Below are positions 1-15,100 of a stretch of 64,000 nt of DNA, in pieces (position 1 is the stretch's first letter; the number at the start of each line of letters is the position of its first letter). The notes under the pieces are model-generated. The model was not told the origin of the DNA, did not search any database, and saw only the letters and a list, made by a program, of their open reading frames with translations. Made by a program: the position numbers and the translations under genes. Origin of the DNA: Tribonema minus (lineage: Eukaryota > Sar > Xanthophyceae > Tribonematales > Tribonemataceae); assembly GCA_017506865.1 (NCBI GenBank), contig JAFCMP010000154.1, forward strand, positions 91,498 to 155,497. The letters run 5' to 3'.

Positions 1-164
1 GCAAGCAGTGGTTTGCACGCTGCCCAAAGACACGCATCTGTAACTGTCACCGCCGTAACTGCCGCGACGCTGTCAACATCAGGCGCTCGCCGCGGTCAGC
101 GCAATCTCCGTCAGCCGCGAGGGGCGCATGCCCCCCGCCGCCGCTGCACTCCCCCCCTCTGCAG

Positions 165-3100
165 CAGTGAGCAAGCAGCCCAAAACCGAGGCAGGGGGGC
201 CCGCAGGGGGGTCTCGCGAGGGGGTACCGGCGGGGGAGGAGGGGTGCCTGGACCTGTTCTTGCTGATGCGCGTGCTGCTACACTCGTACAAGGAGGAGCA
301 GGCGAGTGTCTGCAAAATTGGGCTGCGTCGTACTGTGAGAGTGGGGCTGCATGCGCACTTCCTTGTGTTGACCCGCCCCCCTCTCCGCCTGCTGATGTGG
401 TGAATGTATCGTGTGCCACATGCAAGGGGCAGCGCGATGGTGCCCTGATGTTGACGTGTAGGTACTGATGCGCGTGCTGCTCCTCCACTGTCACAAGGAG
501 GAGCAGGTACGTGCTTCTGCAGTGTGTTGTACCCTGGGAGGCCTTATCTGAGGAGTGCGGTTGGTTTCCGCGCGCGTATGCACATGTCAAGCGGGAGAAA
601 GGGGCGGCGTAGTAATCTGGCTACAGACACGAATGCGTCAGCAAGTCGGCAGTGCTACTCACAGGGGCGGCGGGCACTCTGCGTCTGAGGAAGTGGTTGA
701 CGGTAATCGGAGACTACCATAGACACCCTCTCAGTGCTTTGTAAAGCCACTTCTGCGTGCTCTCATTTGCTTGGACAACCTGCAACTGGTCAAGCCTCCA
801 CTTTTACAGCAGGCTTTGCTGCACAAATTTGCAGACGCGTATACATACGTATGCGATGGCACCGGCAATGCCAGCGCTTGTCTAGTCACCGAAGCGTTGC
901 TGAAACCTAGTTGCTTGATTGCTGACGATTCGATCAGGGAGTTGAGTCTGCAGTTGGTCTTTGCCAACTATACTCTGTGAGTTGAGCTGTACTCATGCTG
1001 CACTCTTTGCGTACTCACGTGAAACCACCCCGTGATACATGTTGTACTCGTACTGCGCTCCATGCGTACTCAATGTAAACCCCCAGTGCCACATGTTGAA
1101 CACGTGCTGCACTCTATTCGTACTCACGTGAAAACCACCCCGTGAAACATATTGTACTCGTGGTGTACCGTACCTGTACTCAGGTGAACCGCCGCGCCGC
1201 GGTGCGCCTCATGTTTGAGACGGCGGCTTCACGGCCCCCTACGGCATCGGTGGACGAAGCGGGGGGCGGGGGGGAGGGGGCGGGAGGGGAGGGGGACAGG
1301 CCGGGGAGGCTGCTCAGAGGGCTCTGGAGAAGGTGGGCTCGCCATCTACCTTGAGTACTTGAAATGATATTTTTGCTTGTTTCCATTTTTTGCTGCTTGG
1401 ACACGCTTGATTCTGAGGCAACTCCAAATTGCACCAAAATACTCCAGAATCAGCACCTCGAAGAAAACCCATGGCCGCCATGGTCTCGCATCACCCTAAC
1501 CACTGGCATCATCACTACGGCGCGTGCACGTGTAGTTCATTCATGACTCCTCGGCTGCGAGTGGCAAACTGAGTGGGGCGCGCGCTTCGAGCGTCGTTGC
1601 ATCTGTGTACAAGGATAACTGTCGGGCGCTGTGGGGCGCTGAGCCGTGTACACGGCGTACACGCCATCTGCTGTAGCGTGGGCAGATAAATCATCACGCG
1701 CACCAGCACACATCAGTGCTCCACAAGCCTGTATGCATGCATTGAGTAGCGGCGTAAAGCACATCAGCGGTGGGCCTGCCGCAGGCTTACGTCATTGCCC
1801 CCCCCCCCCCCCCCCCCGAATGTCCAGTACCGCCACAACCTGTGCGCAGCGCCTTGCGCACTTCATCGGACCGTTGACCTGACTGCCACGACCTGCACAT
1901 TCTATAACAGCCGCCCCTCACCCTTCGTTTCACTGTCGACCCTGATCACCATCATCCGCTACATGCACATTACCCCCCCCCCTCCAACCCCCCCGCCCCC
2001 GCCGCACCCCCAATTCACGGTCATCCCTGTTCACCAAGATCCACCACTTGATGATACCTACCCCCCCCTCTCCCCCTTCAACCCCCCCCCCCGTGCAGGC
2101 GGGGCGCAGATCGACGGTGGACCTGCCGCAGTTCCTGGTCATCGCGCGCGCGCTGCACCCCGACATCACCACCGGCGAGGCCGCCGCGGTATACCGCGAC
2201 GCGCACGAGCGCGGCGGCGGCGCCGTGGACTTTGAGGTATGTACGTATGCATAGGGGCATCAGGGTTTCCATGGTGTGGTGGTCGGGAAGAGCTTCACAT
2301 GGGGCGGGGGAATGAAGACGGTGCACAAGATGGCGGCAGAGTACCGCGATGCACACGAGTGCGGCGGCGCCGTGGGCTTTGAAGTGTGCATGAACGTAGG
2401 GTTACGAGGGCATAAGATCGGTGCTTCAAGACGTGACACGTTCGCCCTCAATCCATGATGCAATCGCCAGCGTCTGTCTTACATGTCCAAGTGCCGGTGT
2501 TGGTGTGCTCGGCTAGCTGCAGGTGATCAAACTCGATTGCTTGTCATGGTGCAGGGCTACGCTTGTGGACTTGCGTTTGCAACATGGCTATGCCCATGGC
2601 ATGGATAGCACAGGCAAGACGGCGACACGTCTCAATGACAGCTGTTTAGGATTACGGCTAGGGTGAAATCCCAACGTGAAACTGCTGACTACAGCTGCAC
2701 CCTTTTCTTGTCCGTCTTTCGCTTTCGCAGGCCTTCTTGTCAGCCGCAGATCAACTTCAATTCTTCGGCAACGCTCTGCGCCTGCGGCCGCACGTGCCAT
2801 CGCGAGCCGACGCGGGTGCCCTGGGGGCCCCTGTTCGGGCCCAAATAGGGTCCCTTGTGCACCTGCACTACCACGCCCTCAAGGCAAGTCACGTAAAGTG
2901 TGCTGCAAGACCGTTGTTGATTCACTTTGCACGGGGTTGGGGGGCAGGGTTGGGATTAAGTCGGGATTTGCGTAACCACTGAGAGGTGTGTTGTCTGCAT
3001 GCTTGGCTCAGTTGTTGCTGAGCTTGTAGAAGCCGGTGCTCGTAGCAATGAGGGCGAGGGTATTAGGTCATGTTGCTTGCATTGCATTACCCTGCTGCCA

Positions 3101-6100
3101 GACGGATCAGATGCTGTTTCGTGCATTCTAGGTCGCGGTGGACCCACAACTAATCAACTCTGAAGACTGCTCCTCTCTGCATTGACTGCTCTGCTGAGTC
3201 ATACCACATCCAAAGACATCGCAACTAGCTAGCGCTTCTCAGTGTACCCTGATGATTCTCGCCCTGACCACAACAAAAACACCATGTCTGCCCTCTCACT
3301 CAAAACCATCATTGGGCCCTGATGCTGGAGCGCGTTGTGTCGCTGCAAGGTGTGCCAATCACACAAGGACACAACTGATCTCACCCCTGCCTTGCCTTCT
3401 CAACCTTTGTCACAACTGCTTTTGTGCACGTGCGCAGCCTGCACTGCTAGCGGCCCACGAGGGCCTGCCGGAGGCCGCCGGCGCCAAGCTGCTCAGAGCG
3501 CAGAAGCTCGTGGAGGTGAGAGCGGTGCTAGCTACTTAGAGCGCGGGCGCGGTGAAGATTGCTCGTTAATAATCCTTGAAGCTGTCCAGGAATGTTGCGT
3601 GCACGCATCGACAAGAGACACACACGAAACACCCGCTGACTGATGCGTGTCACAAGTGCGCTTCAAGAGACGGCGCAGCGTCACAGCAGTGACAGCGGCT
3701 TTACGCTGGCTGCGATTGGCACCTCCTCACACGCGCTCCCTCTCCTCAGCCTCAACGCCCTGAGACCGTGCAGATTCGCCGGCAGAACTCCAAAAGGCGG
3801 GTCAGCGCCGCGGCGACGGCGGCAACGCGGTCATGTCGACTGATACCAGTACCTCCAGCCTTCCTGCCTTTCCCCCTCGGTTTTCTCAATAGCTGGTGAT
3901 TCTCAGTGAATAACTTTACCCAGTATAACAGCGCGGAAGGCCAACAACAAGTAACGATTCCTGTGCAAAACGCACTGATTTGCAGGCGGAGCTACAAGAG
4001 GCGGGCCAGCGCCGCGGCGGCGGCGGCGCCGGTTTCACGTGGGCCGACATCGACGGCGCAAGACCCCTAGGCGCGTTCAGGCGACTGCTGGGCCTGCTGT
4101 ACCACCTGCGCACGCTGCGCCACGAGAGCGGGCCCGGGCATGAGAGCCCTGTGGCTGAAAGAGGTGTGTATGTACGTATGTATATATGTATGTATGTGTG
4201 TGTCGCGTTTCGGGTCGGGTAGGGTTAGGGATAGGTCTAGGACGGGGTCACGGTAAGGGGTAGGGTTAGGGTTAAGGTTGTACCACCTGCGCACGCTGCG
4301 CCATGAGAGCGGGACCGGGCATGAGAGCCCCGCCGCCGAAAGAGGTATGTCGTGTTAGGGGTAGGGGTAGGGTTAGGGTTGGGGCTAGGATGAGTGTCAT
4401 AATTAGGGGTAGGGTTAGTGTTAAGGCTGTAATACCTGCGTACGCTGTGCCACGAGAGCGGACACGGACACAAGAGCCCCGTGGCCAAGAGAGGTGTTTC
4501 GCCTTAGGGGTAGGGTTACGGGGGGGGGTTACGATTAGAATTGTGATAAGGGTAGGAAGTGTATTACCTGAGCACGCTGCGTCACAAGAGCAGACCCGCA
4601 GTGACGGCTAGTAAGGATTAGTGCTAGGTCAGGTTTAGGGTAAGAAGCGTAGCACCTGCGCAGACTGCGTTGTGAGAGCGGGAACAGGCATGAGAGCCCC
4701 GTCGAGAGGTGTGCACCCTCTTACAGGAAGGGTAAGAAACATTATGGCGAGGGGTAGATTTAGGGTATGTGTTGGGGTTGGGGAGCAGGGAGACTGCTCG
4801 CAGAACAGAGCAGGTGCTGTGCGCGCCTAGAGCAGGGGGCCGGTGGGCCGCGCCACGAAGGAGCAGATCCAAGCCCGTTGCAGATATTCCTTCTATCCGC
4901 AACTTTGTTACTTCGAAGGATGATCACAAGGGTACTTTGGAATGCACTGCTGATCAAATCCACACTTCAGCCTTGAAGGTGACCACTTGAGCTTGCTGCG
5001 CGTGCCTGGAGCAGGAGGGCGGTGGGCCTTGCGCACAGCTCGCAAGCATTAATACCTGCTGTACAAGGGTACTCAAGCAACATAGACTACTTAGTACGTG
5101 ATTTTTCAAGCAGGCAGGTTGCTTAAAAACAAAGTTAAAAGGTCACAACGCAATTTTGCTGCGCGCGCCTGAAACAGGGGGACGTTGGGCCGTGCGCGCA
5201 ACGGAGCGCGAGCTGCGCGAGCACTGATACTTGGTACACAAGGGTACTCAAGCAGCATAGTATGTGACTGTTCCAACAGGCACTTTACTTTTAGCCCTAA
5301 CTCTAACCTAACTAACACGATCTCGCTACACATGACTGGAGCAGGGGGGCGCTGGGCCGTGCGCGCAACGGAGCGCGAGCTGCGCGCCCTGGAGAGCGTG
5401 TTCCTGGACCTGCCGCCGGGCGCCGTGCTGAGCGCTGCCATTGGCACCATCGCCACCACGCGGCTGAAGATGGCGGTCATCAAGGTCCGTGGCCAATCAT
5501 GTTTTGTTGAAAATATATACTCCTATTGTAAAGAAGCAGACTCTTGAATGTGAATCGGGTGCGCGGCGCGATACGATGACTGATTTGGATTATCACGTAC
5601 TTGTGAATACATCTATGTTGTTGAGCGCCGCGCTGAGCGCTGCCGTTCGCACCATCGCTGCCACGCGGCTGAAGATCGCGGTCATCGAGGTTTGTGGCCA
5701 ACTGAATTCTTTCGAAATAATTTCAAACTCTTGGGTTGCATGGCGCGGCAAGTGCAACCTCGGTTTTGTACATGAATTCTTAGGTAGTTCTGTGCCGCCG
5801 GGCGCCGTGCTGAGCGCTGCCATGGGCAGCATCGCCACGTAAAAGCAAACTGTTGGGTGCGGATCGGTGGCATGGCGTGGCAAGGGCAAACTTGATTTTG
5901 TGCTTGTATTCTCAGGTGCTTTGATATATATTGCCAGGTGCACTGAGCGCTGCCGTGGGCGCCGCCGCTGCCATGCGGCTTAAGATTACAGTCATTAAGG
6001 TCCATGGCCAATTGCTGTTTTTGCACATGAGAGCAAACTCTCGGATGTGAAACGGTTGCACGGCCCGACGAGCTTGTCCTTGACATTTCAGGTACTTGCG

Positions 6101-9100
6101 AGGACGTTGTTGGTGCCGCGCTGATTGCTGCCATTGGCGCTATTGCCGCCACGAGGTTGACAATCGCAGTCACCAAGGTTAATACCCAATTGATCTTCTT
6201 GTACTTCGAAGAAGAAGAAACGTCGCGCATTGATGTGTGTTTCTGTGCTTTGGTAGTTCTGCATCGCCGGCATGGAACACTGCTGAGGGCGCCATCGCCG
6301 CCACGCGGCTGAAGATTGCAGTTGTTAAGATCTGCGTCCGATGCCGATTCTCAAATCATTAAAACACCCCCCTTCTTGCTCTTTGCGTCCGCAGGTGCAG
6401 AGGTCGTGGAAGGCGTGCCTGTCGCGCAGGCTATGCCTGCCGCCCGCAGCGCTGCTCATCTTGCGCCCCGGCTACCTGCGCGGGCGGGGCGGCCTCATCT
6501 CGCGCCTCGTCATGCGCCCGCCGTCGTGGAGCCAGCAGCTGATCGCTGAGGTGCAGTGAGGCTCTACACGTGCTACTTCGAAGTGTTCTGATTGCTGAAA
6601 CGGCTCCATCAAAACAGGCTTCACTTGGCCAATGTAATGCGTCCGCTGTCGTGGAGCCAGCAGCTGATCGCTGAGGTGCAGTGGGGCGTTACTGCTGCTG
6701 ATCAAACTGCTGGATCGGCCCAAAAACGAATTAGTCTGCAATATGTATCGTACTGCGATTAGTGAGACGGCCCAATAAACGCAGTCTGCACATGGGCAAC
6801 GTCGCGCGTGTGCTGTCGTGGAGCCAGCAGCTGATTGCTGAGGTGCTGTGAGGCGCTACACTTCTGAAGTACATTATTTTTTTTTTGTCGAAACGTATGT
6901 TGTCGCGGGGCCAATGCCTGATTGCTGAGGTGCGTTAAGGCGCTCCCACTGACACTGTGACCGCTGCAGCGTCAAAATGCAAAATTGTAAGGTAGTACAT
7001 GGCGTGGGCGTTAGTTTAAATCGCGTAGGGTGTGCGCCTCCCGGAAGCGCTTCAACTGCAACACTGCCTAGGTGGACGTGCACGCCTTGGCAACACCGCG
7101 TCAGCGAGCAGCAGAAGCGGCCTGCATGTGTGGTGCCCCTTGCGGCTCAGGATGCATGATGCGCTCTGCCAGCATGAAGGGATAGGGTTGGGGTCAGAGC
7201 TGGGGTTGGGGTTAGGTTACAGCGATGCAATGACTGCAGGACATCAAAGCCCACGGCTACCCTGCAAGCGCGCAGAGTCAAAGTCAAAGTCCGAGTAGAG
7301 TTTTTGATGTTCCGCGTTCCCTTGGGTTGCAGACACCGAGGGGTACTGAGAAAGAGAAGGAGCACCTCCACCTGCCCATGCATGTATTGCGCTATTGAAG
7401 TGGCTCGCAAGTAGCTCACAACATGTCGATCGCACACCATCAATACTGATGAGCAAGTGCCGCCTTCTGTGGTCTGCCCTCAGGTTTAAGCACCTGCTGA
7501 CGTGTGCAGAGTTCACATTGTGACGCTCCTACAAACTGGCAGCTGTGCTGAGACATGCCTCCTGCCATGCGGTAGTGTGCTCCCCCCCCCCCCCCCCCCC
7601 CCTCCCACAGGTCTACGCATTCAGACTCGCTGGGCCTACCGTGTACAAAGTTCACATCGTGACGCTCCTAAAACCGTCAGCTGTGCTGAGTCATGCCCCC
7701 TGCCATGCGCGCCCCGCCCTCCTCAGATCTGAACGTTGAGACTTGCTGACAAAGAGCGCGGGCCCGCCATGTGCAAACCTCACATCGCGACGCTCCTAAA
7801 AACTGGAAGCTGTGCTGAGCCATGCCCCCTGCCATGCGGTGGTGCGCTCCCCCCCCCCCCTTGCAGACCTATGCGCTGAGACTCGCTGACGAAGAGCGCG
7901 CCCACCGTGTACCAAAAATTTCATTGTGATGCTCCTAAAACGCGGCAGCTATGCTGAGCCATGCCCCCTGCCATGTGATGGTGCACTCTCCCTTCCTCAA
8001 ATCTTCACGTTGAGACTCGCTGACGAAGAGCGGCCCACCGTGTGCAAACTTCACGCTGTGACGCTCTTTCAAAAGAAAACGCTGTGTGCTGAGCCATGCC
8101 CCCCCTGGTGCGCTCCCCCCCCCCCCCCCCCCCCTCAGATCTATGCGCTGAGACTTGCTGACGAAGAGCGGGCGCACCGGCTAGGCCTGCCGAAGCCCTT
8201 CCCGCCGGTGACCCTGGCCCACCTCACCTATCGCCTGCTGCTAGGTAAAGCAGACGTGCTGTATTGCATGGCACGTTGTTGCGTGATTGATACCGTAAAA
8301 GCGTACCATGAATATTGTGCCGGTCGCTCGTGAAGGGTTGTGGGTCGCTGTTCTCGTCGTGTTTCAGCATGATCACATACATACTGTACTCATTGAACTT
8401 CAGGTAGCGCGAGTCTTGTTGACTGGAGGTTTTGCCGCACATCAAAGTACGATACCTGAAACGAAAGCAGACCACGAGCTGAGAACTTGGTCAATTACAG
8501 CTGGCTCCCGTGTGCTCAGCGCTTGTGCACCGCCATGGAACAACTGTACAGCTCTTGTTGTCCGCACAGCACGACATCCACCGCCGCCTCCCATGACCTG
8601 TTTGCCAACGCCATTCACGCCAAGTACGTTGAAGTATACTTCTCCCGCAGCAGCGCTGACGGCTCACGTGTTTATTAATCATGCAGCTTGGTGTAAGGCG
8701 CCGGTGCTGGCGAAGCGCGCCTTCCACGACCTGTTTGCCGACATGCGTGTTGAGCCGGCAATGCAACAAAAAATTGGCAAATAAACAAATAGCCAAGGTG
8801 TCGGCGATTCTGCAACTGATAGCTTGCGTCCGCTTTCCGCACAGCGCGGTGGGGAGCGCCGGTGCTGGCGGTGCGCGCGTTCCACGACCTGTTTGCCAAA
8901 GCGTGCATCGTGTAGACGAATTCACTTCAATGTCAATGAGTCCGGTTTGTGCATGCGTGCATTGAGTAGGCATTTTCACATTCATTTCAATCAGCAACTC
9001 ACCCCTGCACGCCAACTGTTTATGCAGCACGGTGGGGAGCGCCGGTGCTGGCGGAGCGCGCCTTACACGACCTGTTTGCCAACGTGCGCAGCCTCGCGCC

Positions 9101-12100
9101 CGCGCTGCCGCCGCTAAACCAGCAATTCGAAAAAAGAAAATTTATTAGCAATAAAACAAAATAGCTGAGGTTTCAGTAATCCTGCAACTTACAGCACGAC
9201 ACTGATTGCTTGATGCAGCGCGGTGGGGAGCGCCGGTGCTGACGGAGCGCGCGTTCCACGACCTGTTTGCCAATGTGCCCATTGACCAGAAAATACTCAG
9301 ATTCACTCACTCATCCTGCAAATCATACCATGAATTGTGTATGGGCTGCGATTGTTTATGCAGCGCCGGTGCTGGTGGAGCGCGCGTTCCACGACCTGTT
9401 TGCCAAAACGTGCATCGAGTAGGCACATTCACATGTTTTCCAATGATTACACAACTCACATCTATTTCAACCATCCTGTGACTCATGGCGCGGAACGCCA
9501 ATTGTTTATGCAGCGCGGTGGGGAGCGCCGGTGCTGGCGGAGCGCGCGTTCCACGACCTGTTTGCCAACGTGCGCAGCCTCGCGCCCGCGCTGCCGCGGC
9601 TGCGCCTGTTTGCGGCCATGGCGGGCTGCCTGGCGCCGCCGCGCTCATCGCTGAGCGCTGCCACCGACGCCGACCTCAAGGACGACGGTGAGAAAACGAT
9701 GTCTTTCTTGTTGAAGTGGTGACTGAATGTCACTCGGCAGTGCTAACCTTTCAGTTGTAGTTTAGTGCTACAGGCTGAATGTCACTCGCACATTGCTGAG
9801 CGCTGCCGCCGACGCCGACCTCAAGGACAAGGTGAGAAAGCGGCCTTTCTTGGCAAAATACTGACTGAATTCCACGCGGCAACGCAGCCCTCGTCTTCCA
9901 GTGCTGAAGGCTGTGTCACTCGGCAATGCAAAGCTTATAGTTCAGTACTATGTACAGACTGAATGTCACTTCGCATTGCCAAGCGTACAGTTCAGTCCCA
10001 CAGGCTGAATGTCACTCGGCAATGCAAAGCTCATCGCTGAGCGCTGCCACCGATGCCGACCTCAAGGACGACGGTGAGAGAACGGCGTCTTTCTTGGTAC
10101 AATAATTGCTGAATTTTACTCGGCACTGCAAAACGCGTCCTCCTGTGCCGCAATATGCGTGTGTTGTTGAGAAACATAGCAGAGGTTGCAGCGAAATGAG
10201 GCGAGGCCACAGCTTAGGTTTTGTAACTGAGCTCACAATTCTTACTTGTTCCTCATGTACATTGGTGTATTTTATTTACTTCCGCTTGAGGGGCGAAAAG
10301 CCTATTCTGCATTGGTATACCAGACACAAGTTCCCTGCTGGCCTCTCAGTCATGCAATATACTCAATGCGTATGGCGTGCAAACTGTCTTCGGGCCTCTT
10401 CCTAGCCGACTGCGGCAAGTGCCGTTGCCAGATGCTGAAACGTTCTCTGATGCCACCGCTGTTGCCGCCATTGCGCAGGCCACACGGTGTCATTCTACTT
10501 GAAGGCCGTCCAGGAGGTACGGCACACGGCACATTGCTCTATACCCCAATAGTAACAATACAATGGCTATCATAGCATTCTATGCAAGTACTGTAGCGCG
10601 CAGCCGATGTTGTGCATGGGCGTTTATCGGGCACAGGCTGTTGCTGGCGTGCTCCAGGCTGCTCTGCACAACGCGTATAGGCTGTAGTATGCGTGTGTTG
10701 CGGTCAATGTCGTGGTCGAGGTCGACATGGCCGCACCAAATTCTAATATTACCCCTGACCCTAATCCTAAGCCTGACACCAAGCCTAACCCTGTGAAAAC
10801 GCACTGTAGGTTTATTCTAGGACTTGTGCAGGCTTGTTATACGGCCAACGGGCATGACCGCATTCAGCACGCAGCAGCGACCTGCTCGCTTCTGCCTTCT
10901 TGTCTCGTCCTTGCACAAGGTCAAACGCTTGAAGTAAATTGGAATTGGTTGATGATGCAGATCTTGACATCAGAGGCACAACAAAAAGTGTCGTGGCGGA
11001 TGCTGCTGAGCGAATCATCAGGAATCCAAACGCAACATGGACCGACCAATGGAAGCTCATCACTTCGAGCCCGGCGCTGCCAACGCATCCTACGCTCGAA
11101 TGCGTGTGGTATTTGCATTACCTCAGCACACTTTGCTAGCTACGAAGGAACATCTCACGTTCAGTCATACTCAGAAGTACACAAGTACACAAGATGTAGA
11201 CGTTGTGCGGGGGGGATGCCATTTGACAATAGTGGTCATCAATGTGCGTTGAGACACTTGTTCACAAGGCACATATAGATTCTGGTAGCAAGCTCAATCA
11301 ATCATGTAGGCTTTATTGCACCCTCAGCGAGACCTAGTACTTCTAAAACATTATGCTACAAGTACTTCGAAGTATGATAAATTAAAGCGTCAACATTTAC
11401 AAAAGATCTACAGAACCGTCATTTCTGCTGTTCACCCCGAGCGTCTCTGCCAGCACACGTACTTCAACACGCACGGGCTCTCATACCTGCTCAAGCGCCG
11501 CACTGGCTCTGTGCCCCTAGCCGAGCGCAGCGCTGGGGGCACGCTAGGCACCCCCTCTAACTGAGCCGGGTGCACTTCCTCTCATTGAGCGCTGTGCACA
11601 CTCTCCTGCTGAGCGCCCCCCCCCCCCCCCCCCCCCCTCCCCCTGCTGAGTGTGTGTGCACCTTTTGCTGAGCACTGTGCACGTCACCCCGCTGAGCGCT
11701 GTGCACCTTGTCTTGCTGAGCGCTGCTGCACCTCGCGCGCGCGCAGATCCACCGGCAGCGCGACCTCTGGGAGTCGGCGCAGTCCATGGAGCCCGTTGAC
11801 GCGAGCCAAGGTGGGCTATACATACATATTTGTGCATTACTTCTACTACTTGAAGTATGCTACATGTGCGCGGCCGCTGCCGGTCCACAGCCAGAGGAGT
11901 ACTGCATCGAGTGTGAAGCATCCTACTGCGTGCGGGCGTGGTTGCTGAGCAGCTGCACCACCAACATTGACCCTCGCTCTACTTGCGCATCCGTGCTGCT
12001 GCGACCATGCCTCTCTGAACGCGTTCCTTACGAAACCACCACCCTTCAATTTGTATGCTTCTGCAGCAAACAAGTACTACTTGCGCATCTGTGTTGCAGC

Positions 12101-15100
12101 ACGCATTCCTCTCTGAATGCGCGCCATACCTCTCTTCGTTTGCATGCTTTTGAAACAAGCAAGAATTGTCCTGCATGAATTATATAGTCTTTGACATGTG
12201 TCCACGTTGCCTTGTGCGTGTGCGCTGACTTGCTTGCTGAGCAGGCGCGCCACCGGGGAGCCCCCTATTCCCCTGCACGTCTCAGGACGCGTTGACGGGG
12301 CAGCTCTTCTGGACAGAGCCTGAGCAGGTGGGACATCTACTTCAAGTTGAAGTAGGGGATACAAACATGCATATATACAGTACTCAGTGCACGATGCACA
12401 CTGATGTTGACTCGTGCTCGTACGCGTTGCTGACTGTTGCAAGCAGAGCCTGAGCTGTTGCAGGGCACCGATGCTACTGCCACCCTAACCCTAACCCTAA
12501 GCTGGTGCCTGGGCTACTGCGGCGCACTGTCGCAGGCACTACCTGGCACATCTGCAAAACCCTACAGGAGGGTGACTGGCACGCAAGTGCAGGCCTGTTT
12601 TTTCAATTTTTGAACTGGTTTAGTGTTGAGCACTGACCTCCACGAACGGCGCCGACAGCACCATCGTGGCCTCGCGCGCAACGCTGCTGTTGTCATTTCA
12701 TGATCAGTAACAGAGTGCCCGCCGCCACACGAGAACTTCATTACACACCAGCGGGCTGCGGATGCGTTCACAGAGCATGCGGTGGTATGCACAGGATTTT
12801 CTGGCGCGCGTGTTAGCACATGTGAACGCAGCGGGCACACTGGCACCCACTCGAGCGAAGTCGTGTCCTGTTCCGTAGCACCAAATGCTACATGCGCTGT
12901 TTTTGCTGTCGTCAAGTACCCAAACATCAGGTGCACGTGCTGACCTTGCATCATTGCACAGCACAGGTAATGACCGCAGCTACTGCTGCAAGCAGTGTAT
13001 TGACCCCGCATCGCTGCCTGGCTCGTACCGCAGCTTGTACATGCACACCTAATCACGTGAAGTGCGCACGTACCTAGCGGCGCACATACATGCAATGCGC
13101 TTGCATCACAGTGCTTCAACCCAGCAACTACAGTAGCTCCTGCTACCGCAAGTTGCAAAACCTGGCGATTTTCATTCTCCAGTGTACCGACATGCGTCTT
13201 ATCGTGCCTCAATCTGCAGGTGCTGACGGCAGCGGCGCGCGCGCTTTTCGAATCCGCATCGAGTGCGCGGGGGGGCGGCGCGGGGGCTGCGTGGATGGGC
13301 AAGGTGTCCGACGTGCAGATCAGTTTCGGTGAGACAACACTTCAACTGGCGCGTCACCGCTGAAGTTCAACAGATGACTTGTTGAAGTATGCTACTTCAA
13401 CTATCACTGGGTCTCCCGCCAATCCACCGCCGGGTCTGGCGGCGTTCAAGTATTGCTAATTGAAGTGGGCACTCTTGTGTACGTGTGGACCTGGTGAGGA
13501 GGAGGGGGGACTGGGGGGGGCACGCGCGCGCAAAGGCCCAATGTGGATATGGACCAAGTGAATACTGTCGCGCGGCCTCGTAAATGTCCTGGTCCCGTGC
13601 GGCGTGGCAGCACTCGCCCTGACCCTGACTCTGACCCTCATGACTACGTCAACCATGTTGGGAGCTGTGCAGTTGTGACCCTATCCTGACAGCAGGTGGC
13701 GCCCAAGGCTCGTCGATCTAATGCGGCCACGCGCGAGCCAAGGGTCACAAGCCGCCCCCCCCCTCCCCCCCCTTGGCGCGCCCTCCTCGATTTCTGTGTG
13801 ACGCAGGGAAGCTGATGGCGCGCGTGGCAGCGCTCGCACGTATTTCATGAGTGCCGTCACTACCAGGTGGCCTTGTACAGACCATCATCATTTGCTATGC
13901 CCACATCAATGTGCTAGGCGCATACGTCGCTGGGCCCTTCCGTCCCGAAGGAGGCAAGTGGACGCTTAGGGGGCACACACACCTCACCCCCCCCCCCCCC
14001 CCCCCCCCTCACCCCCCTCTTCCATGGGCTTGTTATGCTAGCCTACCAGCTAGCACTCTGCAGCCGTGTGCCTATCCTTGTTGGTTGGTGCCATGCAAGG
14101 AGTGTCCTTGCTGATCGGTGCCATGCAAGGAGTGCTGCACATGCTGCGGCCTCTCCCAGCCTCAAGCCCCCCCCCCCCCCCCCTCCAAATGTTCCTTGTC
14201 TCTGTGACGCAGGGAATCTGATGCCTCACTCCCCCCCCCACCCCCCCCATTCCAAATGTTTCCTCATCTACGTGACGCAGGCAAACTGATGGCGGGCGTG
14301 GCGGCGCTCGCGCAGCGCGGCGCCGCGCGCGAGGCCGATGTCGACGACGTCCTCTGGCTCGTCATGCAGCACTGGCTCGTCGTGCGCCGCCACCGCCAGT
14401 CGCTGGCCGCCGCCGCCACCGCCGCCGCTGCCGCCACCGCCGTCGCCACAACTGCTGCTGTGGAGCAGGAGCCGGCGGCGGCGGTGGTCTGCGGTCCGCT
14501 GTTCAGCCTCGAGAGGTTTGTCGCGGCGGAGGGGGGGTATCTGGGGGCGGCGGGGGCGGGGGGGGCGGTCGCGGGGCTGAGCGCTGAGGACGCGCTGCAG
14601 GTACTTCAAATTTGATGTTTGAAGCAGTTGAGGTGTTTGCTGGCCTTATTTGGTTTGCGCGAGGGGGCTCGACCTCGATGCTGGCCGTGAGGGGGATGTC
14701 ACCTAACCCTAACTCCAACCCTAACCCTAACCATACTGGGGTCAAACACGCGCGGTTCAGGGCTGCAGCAGTCTCCCGTCACATTGCGTGCTGGGCGCAA
14801 TGCGGAGCAAGAATTGGGCTCTTTGGCAGCTGGAATAAGGTGCTGCACACATGACGCAGCGATGCATGCGCACGATTCAGAGTGATCATCGGGCGCTTCT
14901 GATGCTGGAATAAGTTGCCGCGCGCGTGACGCGTCTACACACGCATGGGACACCCAATCTCCGCTGAGGCCTTCATCATAGATGCAAAAACACTAGTACC
15001 CGCGAGCGCAGAACCGAAACACTGAGAGAGCTGCGTACCCTCAAAGCCTCACTGGATGCGACGAAGCTGCGCCGGTTGCATCTCGCAGCTCTCCCTAGTT

